DNA from: DASZKW01 sp035552775
Lineage (GTDB): Bacteria; Actinomycetota; Acidimicrobiia; Acidimicrobiales; Palsa-688
Reading direction: 5' to 3'
NCBI GenBank assembly: GCA_035552775.1
Contig: DASZKW010000102.1
Span: 1 to 29,865 of the forward strand
DNA length: 29,865 nucleotides
Shown: positions 19,566 to 27,114 of the stretch, piece after piece
Layout of the letters: every line of letters starts with the position of its first letter
How positions within the stretch are numbered: the stretch's first letter is position 1
Notes under the pieces: model-generated
Database searches by the model: none
Told to the model about the DNA's origin: nothing
The model's input: only the letters and a program-made list of their open reading frames with translations
Translations under genes and position numbers: made by a program

Positions 19566-20422
19566 TGGCGCCACCGCCTTTCGACGGCGCCGCTGCTGTG
19601 ACAGCTCCTCTGCTGCTCGGCGCGGTGGCTTATGACCCCAAGGTCGTCACCATCTGGGACGGGTTCCGCCGTTGGTTCGCCGCTCACGGCCTTCCGTTCG
19701 ACTACGTGCTGTACTCCAACTACGAACGCCAGGTGAAAGACCTGGTGGATGGCCGCATCGATGTGGCGTGGAACTCCCCGCTCGCCTGGGTGCGCACCCG
19801 TCGCCTCGACCGGTCGGCCCGAGCTGTGGCCATGCGCGACACTGACCGCGACCTCACCTCCGTGATAGTGGTCCGCAGCGACTCGGACGTCACCAGTCCC
19901 CCCCAGCTTGGGGGAAGGGTCGTGGGCAGCGGAGCGATCGACTCACCACAGGGCACGCTCCTACCCCTCGCCCTGCTTGACGGAGTGGACGTCACCGTGC
20001 GGCGTTTCGAGGTTGGCGTGGGTCTTCACGGCGATCATGTCGGCGGCGAGAGAGACGCCGCCCGAGCCCTGGCTGACGGCGAGGTCGACGCTGCCTGCAT
20101 GATCGACGGCAACCACCTGCTGTTCACCAACGAGGGGACGCTCCCAACGAACGGCACCCGGGTCATCGCCCAGACGCCGCCCTACGACCACTGTAACTTC
20201 AGCGTCGTAGGACCCGGCTCGCCCCTGGTCGACAGGTTCGTGGGCCTGCTGCTGGCGATGGACTATGCCGATCCCGCAGTCCGTCCCCTCCTCGACCTCG
20301 AGGGGCTCACCCGATGGCTGCCCGGGCGTACGTCCGGCTACCAGCAACTCGAGGTGGCCGTTGACCACTTCGGGTTCTACGACAGCGACGGGGAGGTCAC
20401 CGCTGACGGCTACCGACCTTGA
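19565..20422 (+). CDS. PhnD/SsuA-like binding-protein-fold protein, no signal peptide
   Basis: The 285-residue protein resembles the phosphate/phosphonate-binding PhnD family of periplasmic binding proteins. Near the N-terminus are LLLGAVAYDPKVVTIWDGF and LPFDYVLYSNYERQV, then a D-G-R-I-D-V-A-W-N-S-P-L-A-W substrate-loop motif, and later E-V-D-A-A-C-M-I-D-G-N. Real transporter subunits carry a signal or lipoprotein peptide; this one starts MAPPPFDGAAAVTAPLLLG with no hydrophobic leader or lipobox Cys. No permease or ATPase gene is near. It therefore probably works in the cytoplasm, as enzyme or ligand carrier, like the biosynthetic members of this fold (MqnA, Thi5). Its ATG overlaps the previous stop by one base, and its end overlaps the next gene. 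Confidence 0.8.
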   Translation: MAPPPFDGAAAVTAPLLLGAVAYDPKVVTIWDGFRRWFAAHGLPFDYVLYSNYERQVKDLVDGRIDVAWNSPLAWVRTRRLDRSARAVAMRDTDRDLTSVIVVRSDSDVTSPPQLGGRVVGSGAIDSPQGTLLPLALLDGVDVTVRRFEVGVGLHGDHVGGERDAARALADGEVDAACMIDGNHLLFTNEGTLPTNGTRVIAQTPPYDHCNFSVVGPGSPLVDRFVGLLLAMDYADPAVRPLLDLEGLTRWLPGRTSGYQQLEVAVDHFGFYDSDGEVTADGYRP

Positions 20423-21578
20423 GGTCGACGTCCACTCGCTCGGATTCGACGGCGGCGCCCACCTGCTCATCGATCGGGCGCTCGGGGCCATGGCGCCCGG
20501 ACAGCGCCTCGGAGTAACCGGCACCGACCCGCACCTCACCGTGCATCTCCGGGCGTGGGCACGCGCCCACGGCCATACCCTGATCGACGGGGGCGTCGTC
20601 GTGCGAGGCGACGCGGATGACCGCCGCCTCGTGGGCGCCGTGCGAGCCGGGACGGTGTCGTCGGTATCCGAGCGAGCGCCGAGGTCATGGGGCCTCGCGG
20701 CACGAGGGGCACTCGTCGAAGACGGCGGCCCGCCCCTTGCCGTCGCGGACCTCGATCGCCGAATCGAGGTGTGGACCGACCTGGCTCCCAAGCTCTACGC
20801 CCAGGCGGCGGCAGGACAATGGGACCCGGCTACCGCCGTCGACTGGACGAGGCCAGACCTGCCCGAAGAGGTCGAAACGGCGGTGATCCAGGTCATGACC
20901 TATCTGGTCGAAAACGAGCAGACCGCTCTCATGGTCCCTGCCCGCTTCCTCGGGCGGATCCATCCCCACTTCCGGGAAGTCATGCAGTTCCTCGCAACCC
21001 AGCTCGCCGACGAGGCGCGCCACGTCGAGGTCTTTAGCCGGCGGGCGCGCCTGAGCGGCCGGCCGCTTGGGCTCTCGGGAGCCGGGGGGCGCGCGTCACT
21101 GCAGAGCCTGCTCGACGAGCCCGATTGGGCTACCGCCTCCTTCCTGCTCTCGGTGCTCGGCGAGGGAACCTTCCTGTCGCTTCTTGCCTTCCTCGACCGG
21201 TGGGCGCCTGACCCGGTAACCGCACGAATCGCGCACCTCACTCTCCAAGACGAAGCGCGCCACGTCGCTTTCGCCCTCGGTCACCTCGCCGAGCACGTCA
21301 CGGCCGACCCCGGTTACCGGGACCGCCTTCGAGCCGCCACCGAACGACGCCACGATGCGCTCGCCCACAGCTCCGGTCTCGCTTCGGCGGTGCACGACTC
21401 CCTCGTCATCCTCGCCGCCGGTTCGTGGGAACCCCAAGCCATCTCGATCGGCTGGAACCGGGTCAAACGTCTCCAGTCGGAAATGGACGAAGGGCGAACA
21501 CGGCGCCTTGTGCGACTGGGCTTCTCGGACGCCGAGGCCGCCGACCTGTCGGCCCTCCACACGCGCAACTTCATGTAG
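20361..21578 (+). CDS. TusA-like domain fused to a diiron ferritin-like domain
   Basis: From residue 20 the sequence matches a TusA/SirA fold: LEVDVHSLGFDGGAHLL, then R-A-L-G-A-M-A-P-G-Q-R-L-G-V-T-G-T-D-P, then A-W-A-R-A-H-G-H-T-L-I. The Cys-Pro of true sulfurtransferases is replaced by D-G, so sulfur transfer is unlikely. After a linker comes a four-helix ferritin-like domain with two E plus E-x-x-H sets: ENEQ (20910-20921) with DEARHVE (21009-21029), and GEGTF (21159-21173) with DEARHV (21249-21266). The iron ligands look complete, so an oxygen-activating or hydrogen-peroxide-forming diiron enzyme is plausible. The start is unsure: no ATG or GTG lies near the domain, leaving TTG 20361 or CTG 20403, both inside the previous gene. 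It is the last gene of the operon; I cannot name the reaction. Confidence 0.78.
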   Translation: MTTSGSTTATGRSPLTATDLEVDVHSLGFDGGAHLLIDRALGAMAPGQRLGVTGTDPHLTVHLRAWARAHGHTLIDGGVVVRGDADDRRLVGAVRAGTVSSVSERAPRSWGLAARGALVEDGGPPLAVADLDRRIEVWTDLAPKLYAQAAAGQWDPATAVDWTRPDLPEEVETAVIQVMTYLVENEQTALMVPARFLGRIHPHFREVMQFLATQLADEARHVEVFSRRARLSGRPLGLSGAGGRASLQSLLDEPDWATASFLLSVLGEGTFLSLLAFLDRWAPDPVTARIAHLTLQDEARHVAFALGHLAEHVTADPGYRDRLRAATERRHDALAHSSGLASAVHDSLVILAAGSWEPQAISIGWNRVKRLQSEMDEGRTRRLVRLGFSDAEAADLSALHTRNFM

Positions 21579-21611
21579 CGAGACGAAAGATCTGATGCGG
21601 CTGATCGGTGC

Positions 21612-21947
21612 CTAGCTCAGGGAGGACCGGTATTCCGCTTCCAGCGTCGCCACGTCTCGACGAAGCTCGTCGAGCACTTCGCCGACCTCGGTGGTCATGC
21701 CGAGCGCCGCGTCCGTGCCCGACGCTGCTTGGGTGTCGCTCCCGGCGGCCGCCTCGGTGGGCATGCCAATCCCGGACGTGGCTTGTCGCGTCTCCAGTTC
21801 AGAACTGAGGATTCCGGCCAGGCCATGCCAGAAACCGGCCCGGCGCGGGTCGGAGCTGCTGGCCCGGCGTACCGACAGCAACAGCAGAATTTTGAGGTAG
21901 CCGTCATCCAGCTCCGAAATGTTCAGCTCGTCCTTCGCATCTGACAT
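21612..21947 (-). CDS. small hypothetical protein downstream of TrkA
   Basis: I do not recognise this 111-residue protein. From ATG 21947 it begins MSDAKDELNISELDDGYLKI, a hydrophobic-basic helix (ILLLLSVRRAS) follows, then a Trp-containing segment (GFWHGLAGIL), an Ala/Gly/Thr-rich middle and an acidic helical end. It is soluble-looking with no signal peptide and might form a coiled coil at the C-terminus. It starts 10 bases after the stop of the upstream TrkA gene on the same strand, so it is probably in the same operon. It is convergent with the diiron gene, with 33 bp between stops. The codon use and operon position support a real gene. Confidence 0.6.
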   Translation of the reverse strand: MSDAKDELNISELDDGYLKILLLLSVRRASSSDPRRAGFWHGLAGILSSELETRQATSGIGMPTEAAAGSDTQAASGTDAALGMTTEVGEVLDELRRDVATLEAEYRSSLS

Positions 21948-21957
21948 CGCCCCGATC

Positions 21958-22653
21958 CTACGCTCGGCGAGCGACCGGAGAGCCCGCATCTTCGCCGCCG
22001 ACGAGCAGGCAGCGGACCTCCTCTTCGGAGTCCGCGGTCACCAGCACGATGACCTCGTCTCCGACCTCCAGCACCGTATCGCCCCTCGGCACCACCACCC
22101 GGCGCTCCCGGACGACGGCCACGATGCTGGCGTCGCGGGGGACACCGAGGTCAGCGATCGCCGTCGAAGCGGCCGGACTGGTGTCGGCCAGGGTGACTTC
22201 CACCAAGCCAGCCTTGCCCTCGGCGAAGTTGAGCAGGCGAACCAGGGTACCGACCGACACTGCCTCCTCGACCAGCGCCGTCATCAGGTGGGGGGTGGAC
22301 ACGGCAACGTCGACGCCCCACGTCTCGTTGAACAGCCAACGGTTCTTCGGGTGGTTGACGCGCGCGATGACCCGGGGAACGGCGAACTCCTGCTTGGCCA
22401 ACAATGACACCACCAGGTTGTCCTCGTCGTCGCCGGTCGTGGCCACCACCACGTCCGCGTCGCCAATCCCGGCGTCGGTCAAAGTCGACACTTCACAGGC
22501 GTCGCCCGCGTACCACTGGCACGACGAGCCTTCCCGCAGGCGCTCAACCAGGTCCACATCGGAGTCGATGATGAGAACGTCGTGACCGCTGCCACACAGG
22601 TCCTCGGCAACCGATACCCCGACCTTGCCGGCGCCGGCGATGGCGACCTTCAC
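21958..22653 (-). CDS. ceoB: TrkA-type potassium uptake regulator, second of pair
   Basis: The 231-residue protein has one RCK unit: an N-terminal Rossmann NAD-binding domain with GAGKVG at 7-12 and acidic D30 (VLIIDSD) that selects NAD(H), and a C-terminal RCK_C domain from about 140. TrkA proteins gate TrkH/TrkG-type K+ channels in response to nucleotide. It follows another TrkA-type gene with a 13-base gap. This matches the paired ceoB/ceoC arrangement of mycobacteria, from which the symbol is borrowed, with the order inferred by position and similarity. The membrane channel gene is not in the window. Confidence 0.88.
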   Translation of the reverse strand: MKVAIAGAGKVGVSVAEDLCGSGHDVLIIDSDVDLVERLREGSSCQWYAGDACEVSTLTDAGIGDADVVVATTGDDEDNLVVSLLAKQEFAVPRVIARVNHPKNRWLFNETWGVDVAVSTPHLMTALVEEAVSVGTLVRLLNFAEGKAGLVEVTLADTSPAASTAIADLGVPRDASIVAVVRERRVVVPRGDTVLEVGDEVIVLVTADSEEEVRCLLVGGEDAGSPVARRA

Positions 22654-22666
22654 GTTGCACCGGCCA

Positions 22667-23335
22667 TCATCGGGCCGGGGCCTCGGCGCCGCTCTTCAAG
22701 CGGGCCTCCAGGTCCTCCAGCGCACCGGTTCGCACGGTGAAGAGCAGCATGTCTCCCTCCTGACCAACCAGGTCGGGCATGGCCAAGCGGGCCTCCCCTC
22801 CCCGTGTGACGATCACCGGCCGGTAGAGGTCACCTGAAGCGAGCGCGTCGATGCGTTTGCCGGCGAACGCCTCGGGCAGGGCGTGCTCGACCATGCTCAC
22901 CTCGCCCGACGGGTCGGTCCACGCCGTGACTGAGCGCTCGGGGAACATCCGTCGGATCACCTGGTCTACCGTCCAACTCACCGTCGCCACCGTCGGGATG
23001 CCGAGGCGCTGGTAGATGAGGGCACGGCGAGGGTCGTAGATGCGGGCCACGACGTTGGGGATCTCGAAGGTCTCCCGGGCGATGCGGGCGGTGAGGATGT
23101 TGGTGTTGTCCCCGCTCGTCACCGCGGCCAGGGCGTCGGCATCGGTGGCCCCCGCTTCGCGGAGGTGGTCTTGGTCGAAACCGAAGCCGACGACGGTGTC
23201 GCCCCCGAAGTCTTCCGGGAGACGCCGGAAGGCGGTGCGACGCTTGTCGAGAACCACGACCGTGTGGCGATCGGCCACCAGGCGCAGGGCCAGTTCCGAG
23301 CCGACCCGACCGCAGCCGACGACGATTACGTGCAT
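22667..23335 (-). CDS. ceoC: TrkA-type potassium uptake regulator, first of pair
   Basis: The product of about 222 residues is a second RCK protein, diverged from its neighbour. The Rossmann motif is G-C-G-R-V-G at residues 7-12, with D30 (VVVLDKRR) at the nucleotide-binding strand end and an RCK_C domain towards the end. Two RCK proteins may assemble as a mixed gating ring. Start: GTG 23338 and ATG 23335 are adjacent; MHVIVVGCGRVG favours ATG, preceded by an AGGG. Its start lies about 11 bases after the stop of the VWA gene, so it belongs to the same transcript. The ceoB/ceoC assignment could be swapped. Confidence 0.86.
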   Translation of the reverse strand: MHVIVVGCGRVGSELALRLVADRHTVVVLDKRRTAFRRLPEDFGGDTVVGFGFDQDHLREAGATDADALAAVTSGDNTNILTARIARETFEIPNVVARIYDPRRALIYQRLGIPTVATVSWTVDQVIRRMFPERSVTAWTDPSGEVSMVEHALPEAFAGKRIDALASGDLYRPVIVTRGGEARLAMPDLVGQEGDMLLFTVRTGALEDLEARLKSGAEAPAR

Positions 23336-23346
23336 CACTTCACACC

Positions 23347-25398
23347 CTACGCCGGTCGACGCCGAGGTCCCGCTGGCGGCCTTCGGGGCCGCCCGGGGCC
23401 AACCCGGGCGGCGTGCTTCTGGTCGAGGAAGTCGATCAGCACGTAGTCCCCGAGGGTCTCGGGGGTGGTGAAGAACGCCCGTCCGCGGTTGAGCCTTGTC
23501 ATGTGCTCCACGAAGTCACGCAGGTAACCGGTCGCATCGAGCATGAAGGTGTTGATACGGATGCCGTCACGGGTGCACCGGGTGACCTCGCTCAAGGTGG
23601 CGTGCACGGTCTCGGGTGCCGGTGGGTAGCTGAAAAAGGGCTCACCGGTGGCCGCCAGGATGTGTGCGGTGGGCTCGCCGTCGGTGATCATGATGACCTG
23701 CTTGGTGCCCCCCTGCCTGGCGAGCATGCGCCGGGCGAGCATCAGGGCGTGCTGGATGTTGGTGCCGTAGGTGTAGTCCCACGACGCCTCGGGGAGCTGC
23801 TCGGGCTTGAGCTCGCGGGCCAGCTCCCCGAAGCCCACGATGCCGAGGTAGTCCCTGGGGTACTGCGACGAGATCAGGGCGTGAAGGGCCATCGCGGTCT
23901 TCTTGGCAGCGAGGAAGTTGTCGCGCATCGGCATCGACAGCGACAGGTCCACCATGAGCACGGTCGAGGTCCTCGTCAGAGTCTCGGTCCGCTCCACCTC
24001 GAAGTCCTCGGGGGAGAGTTCCACTGGCGTGCCCGCCCCCCGCCGGCCGAGTGCGTTGCGCATGGTGCGCTCGATGGACAGGTTGAACGGATCCCCCCAC
24101 TCATATGCCTTGGTCTCGTAGGTTCGCTCATGGCCGGCTCCCACTCGCTCAACGGGATGGCCCCCCATGCGGTCCTTCACCAACTTGGAGAAAAGGTCTG
24201 ACAAGGCGTTCTGACCGATCTTGCGCACTCCCTTGGCGGTCAGCTCGAGGCGTCCCTCGCGCTGATCGATGAGGCCGGCGTCGCGCAGCTGCTTTACGAC
24301 CGAGGCCAGCTGCTCCAGCGAGCGGGCGGCATCGGGGCCGAGCATCTCCGAGGCCTGGGCCAGATCGACGTCCGCCAGGGCGCCGGGACTGCCCGCAGTG
24401 GTCATCAGGTTTTCCAGCTGGTCCATCTCTCCCAGTTGGTTCATGACCGAGGCGGCGTCGGCGAAGCCGAGGGGGTCGCTGCCACTGAAGTCGAACTGGC
24501 GCCCCCACCCGGCCTGGGGAAAGGCGGAGCGCAGGTTGGCCGACAGGCGATCGACCTGCCAGCGCAGGTCCATGTCCTCCAGCAGCGCCTCAGACAGCCC
24601 CTGGAGCTGGGCCCGCTGCTCGGGCGACATGGAGTTGAGCATGGCCGACATGGCGGCCATCTGCTGGGCCATCTGCTCGAGCAACTCGTCGAGGGTCTCG
24701 GGGTTGCCAGGGAAGAAGTCGCCGAAGTCGTCCATGAACCTTGAGAAGTCGGCCTCGGTGTCCTGCCCAGCCTCCCGCATCTCGAGCAGTCGGTTCAGCG
24801 CGTTGAACATGTCCTTCATGCGCTGCAACGATTCGGGCGACACATCGGACATCGCCCCGGCCATCTGGTTGAACTGGCTCTGCATCAGTTGCTGACGTAG
24901 CTGGTCCATCAAGTCCGCGAAGCGGCGCTGGGCCTCGGGGGACGTCCAGTCGTGGTCTTGGAGGGCCCTGACCTGGCCGGCCAGGTCGGGGGGCAGCAGG
25001 TCGAGGGCCATGCGCCGCTCTGCCGCCGCCGCCTCGGCCACCTCGGCACGGCGCTGGTCTCCCGACGCGCGCGCCGTCTCAGCCAGGCCGTCGATGGCTT
25101 GACGCTCCTGGTCAACGACCTCACGCAACCGCTCGGCGATGTCCTCGTATACCCCGCCCAGGTCGTGGCTTTCCAGCATTGCCCTGCGCCGCTCGCGCAG
25201 ACGTTCGAGCATCTCGCGCATGCCCGATACCCGATCACCGTTGCGATCGGTGAACCCTCGCTGCAACAGCCGTTGGAGTGCCTGGTTGAGGTCGCCGTGG
25301 GACAACAGTTCGTCGTTGATCTCCTCGAACACCTCGTCGGCTCCGACGTCGAAACCGACCTGGGTGCCGTCCCACCGCGAGTACTGGAACCGGGCCAT
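23347..25398 (-). CDS. VWA-domain protein partnered with a MoxR ATPase
   Basis: The 683-residue protein has a C-terminal von Willebrand factor A domain with an intact metal site motif D484-L-S486-L-S488 (MVDLSLSMPMRDN) and a downstream I-M-I-T-D-G-E-P. The N-terminal 450 residues are helical and rich in Gln, Met and Leu (for example QQLMQSQFNQMAGAM) and probably form coiled coils. MoxR-type AAA ATPases and VWA proteins act as chaperone pairs that insert metal cofactors or remodel complexes. The last 18 residues are an Arg/Pro-rich tail with possible low-complexity growth. It starts 21 bases after the ATPase stop; the start ATG 25398 gives MARFQYSRWDGTQ. The client protein is unknown. Confidence 0.87.
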   Translation of the reverse strand: MARFQYSRWDGTQVGFDVGADEVFEEINDELLSHGDLNQALQRLLQRGFTDRNGDRVSGMREMLERLRERRRAMLESHDLGGVYEDIAERLREVVDQERQAIDGLAETARASGDQRRAEVAEAAAAERRMALDLLPPDLAGQVRALQDHDWTSPEAQRRFADLMDQLRQQLMQSQFNQMAGAMSDVSPESLQRMKDMFNALNRLLEMREAGQDTEADFSRFMDDFGDFFPGNPETLDELLEQMAQQMAAMSAMLNSMSPEQRAQLQGLSEALLEDMDLRWQVDRLSANLRSAFPQAGWGRQFDFSGSDPLGFADAASVMNQLGEMDQLENLMTTAGSPGALADVDLAQASEMLGPDAARSLEQLASVVKQLRDAGLIDQREGRLELTAKGVRKIGQNALSDLFSKLVKDRMGGHPVERVGAGHERTYETKAYEWGDPFNLSIERTMRNALGRRGAGTPVELSPEDFEVERTETLTRTSTVLMVDLSLSMPMRDNFLAAKKTAMALHALISSQYPRDYLGIVGFGELARELKPEQLPEASWDYTYGTNIQHALMLARRMLARQGGTKQVIMITDGEPTAHILAATGEPFFSYPPAPETVHATLSEVTRCTRDGIRINTFMLDATGYLRDFVEHMTRLNRGRAFFTTPETLGDYVLIDFLDQKHAARVGPGRPRRPPAGPRRRPA

Positions 25399-25419
25399 CG
25401 CGATCGAAGCTAGACGCGC

Positions 25420-26820
25420 TCAGCGGCCGCGGTAGGTGGAGCGGTTGCCGGCCGCGTCCTTGTTGAGGCGCTTCGACAGGTGCAGGCCTTCGAGGATGAA
25501 CTCCGTGGCCGCGGCTACCGACGCCGGGGTCTCCCGGCGCGCCAGGGCCATCACCGGGTCGCGCAGGGCGGGGAGAGAGGCCAGCTCCTCGACGAAGCGC
25601 GACGAGGCGACGTCGTCTCCGGCGTGGAGAATCGTGCCCTCGTCGAAGGTGGCGACGACGTGGCGGAGGCGGTCCATCGGGCAGCGCTGCTTGAACACCG
25701 CGAGCACCGCTTGGGAGACAAGCCGCTCCACGACTTGGGCGTCGCGGCCCTCGTCCATCGTCTCGATCTCCACCTTGCCCGACGTGGACGAGGCCAGCGA
25801 TTCGAGATCGCTGACCCGGGGGACGGCCTCACCCTCGCCGAGGCGCAGGGCACGGCGCAGCGCGCTGGCCGACAGCGTCTCGTAGTTGGCGACGCTCAGG
25901 CGGACCGACACACCCGAGCGCTGGTTGATGTGCGAGCTCTGGCGGGCGAGCTGGGACAGGGTGGCGACCACGTCGGCCATGTAGTCGGGGACCTCCACGC
26001 GCACCCCCTCCACGGCGAGGGGCCGAGCCTCTTGGTGGATGACCGACAGCTCGGTGGCCAGGTCGAGGGGATAGTGGGTGCGGATCTGGGCGCCGAAGCG
26101 GTCCTTCAGGGGGGTGATGATCCTGCCGCGGCTGGTGTAGTCCTCGGGGTTGGCGGACGCAACGAGCATCACGTCGAGGGGTAAGCGGATCTTGTAGCCC
26201 CGGACCTGGATGTCCCGCTCCTCGAGCACGTTGAGCAGCCCCACCTGGATACGTTCGGCGAGATCGGGCAGCTCGTTGATGGCGAAGATCCCCCGGTTTG
26301 TGCGCGGCACCAGGCCGTAGTGGAGTGTCAGCTCGTCCGAGAGGTACCGGCCCTCGGCCACCTTGATGGGGTCGACCTCGCCGATCAGGTCGGCGATGGA
26401 GGTGTCGGGGGTGGCCAGCTTCTCGCCGAAGCGCGAGTCGCGGTTCACCCATTCGACGGGGGTGTCGTCGCCCTTGTCGGCCACCAGGTCACGGGCGTGA
26501 CGCGACACAGGGTGGTAGGGATCGTCGAGTATCTCGGAGCCGGCAATCACCGGGAGCCACTCGTCGAGCAAACCGACGAGTGATCGGATCATGCGGGTCT
26601 TGGCCTGACCGCGCTCGCCGAGGAAGATGATGTCGTGACCGGCGAGAAGCGCGTTCTCCAGTTGGGGAAGGACGGTGTCGGTGTAGCCGAGCACGCCTTC
26701 GACCAGGGGGACACCCGCGGCGATCCGAGCGGCGGCGTTGGCCCTCACTTCCTCTTTGACCGGGACCGACTCCCAGCCCGAGTCACGCAGCTGTCCGAGT
26801 GTGGCCGGTCGCGAGGTCAT
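25420..26820 (-). CDS. MoxR/ChlI-type AAA+ ATPase
   Basis: The 466-residue ATPase is in the Mg-chelatase ChlI/MoxR superfamily. Walker A is GERGQAKT at 68-75, Walker B is in GIFAINELPDL at 177-187 with catalytic-type E, sensor 1 is ASANPEDY at 221-228, and an arginine-finger region is LKDRFGAQI at 238-246. Compared with classical MoxR (roughly 320 residues) it has a longer insert after Walker A (Y-H-P-V-S-R-H-A-R-D-L). Along with the following VWA gene it makes a MoxR-VWA pair. It is the first gene of the five-gene minus-strand operon and starts at ATG 26820. Confidence 0.9.
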   Translation of the reverse strand: MTSRPATLGQLRDSGWESVPVKEEVRANAAARIAAGVPLVEGVLGYTDTVLPQLENALLAGHDIIFLGERGQAKTRMIRSLVGLLDEWLPVIAGSEILDDPYHPVSRHARDLVADKGDDTPVEWVNRDSRFGEKLATPDTSIADLIGEVDPIKVAEGRYLSDELTLHYGLVPRTNRGIFAINELPDLAERIQVGLLNVLEERDIQVRGYKIRLPLDVMLVASANPEDYTSRGRIITPLKDRFGAQIRTHYPLDLATELSVIHQEARPLAVEGVRVEVPDYMADVVATLSQLARQSSHINQRSGVSVRLSVANYETLSASALRRALRLGEGEAVPRVSDLESLASSTSGKVEIETMDEGRDAQVVERLVSQAVLAVFKQRCPMDRLRHVVATFDEGTILHAGDDVASSRFVEELASLPALRDPVMALARRETPASVAAATEFILEGLHLSKRLNKDAAGNRSTYRGR

Positions 26821-27114
26821 GGGGTCACGGTACCTGCCCCCTTCGCCAACGCTGCTCGCGCCAAAGCCGGCGGTCTCCGCCGCGTTCTGTCGTCTTCGTC
26901 CTGTTTGCTCCCTCAGATCGTCGGTCGATCGTGCAATACCGCAGACAACCGAGCATGATCAGCGAATAATATGAAGGACTACGGGGCGCGCGCTCCGAAA
27001 CATCACGTGGGGAATAGAAGGTCCGGCCTACTCCCTCTTACAGTCGGCCGCCGGCGACAGCTGCGAGGTTCGGGATGAGCACACAGAGGTGGGCGTGACA
27101 GCACGGAGGGGGTC
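26821..27114. promoter_or_regulatory. divergent promoter region, AAA ATPase and sigma factor
   Basis: This 294-base gap separates the start of the minus-strand operon from the plus-strand sigma factor gene. In a GC-rich genome the stretch at about 26935-26985 stands out as AT-rich and contains taatat at 26967-26972, a good -10 candidate for the sigma gene. I see no convincing -35. The sigma gene has ggagggggtc immediately before its ATG. Promoter assignments are tentative. Confidence 0.35.
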
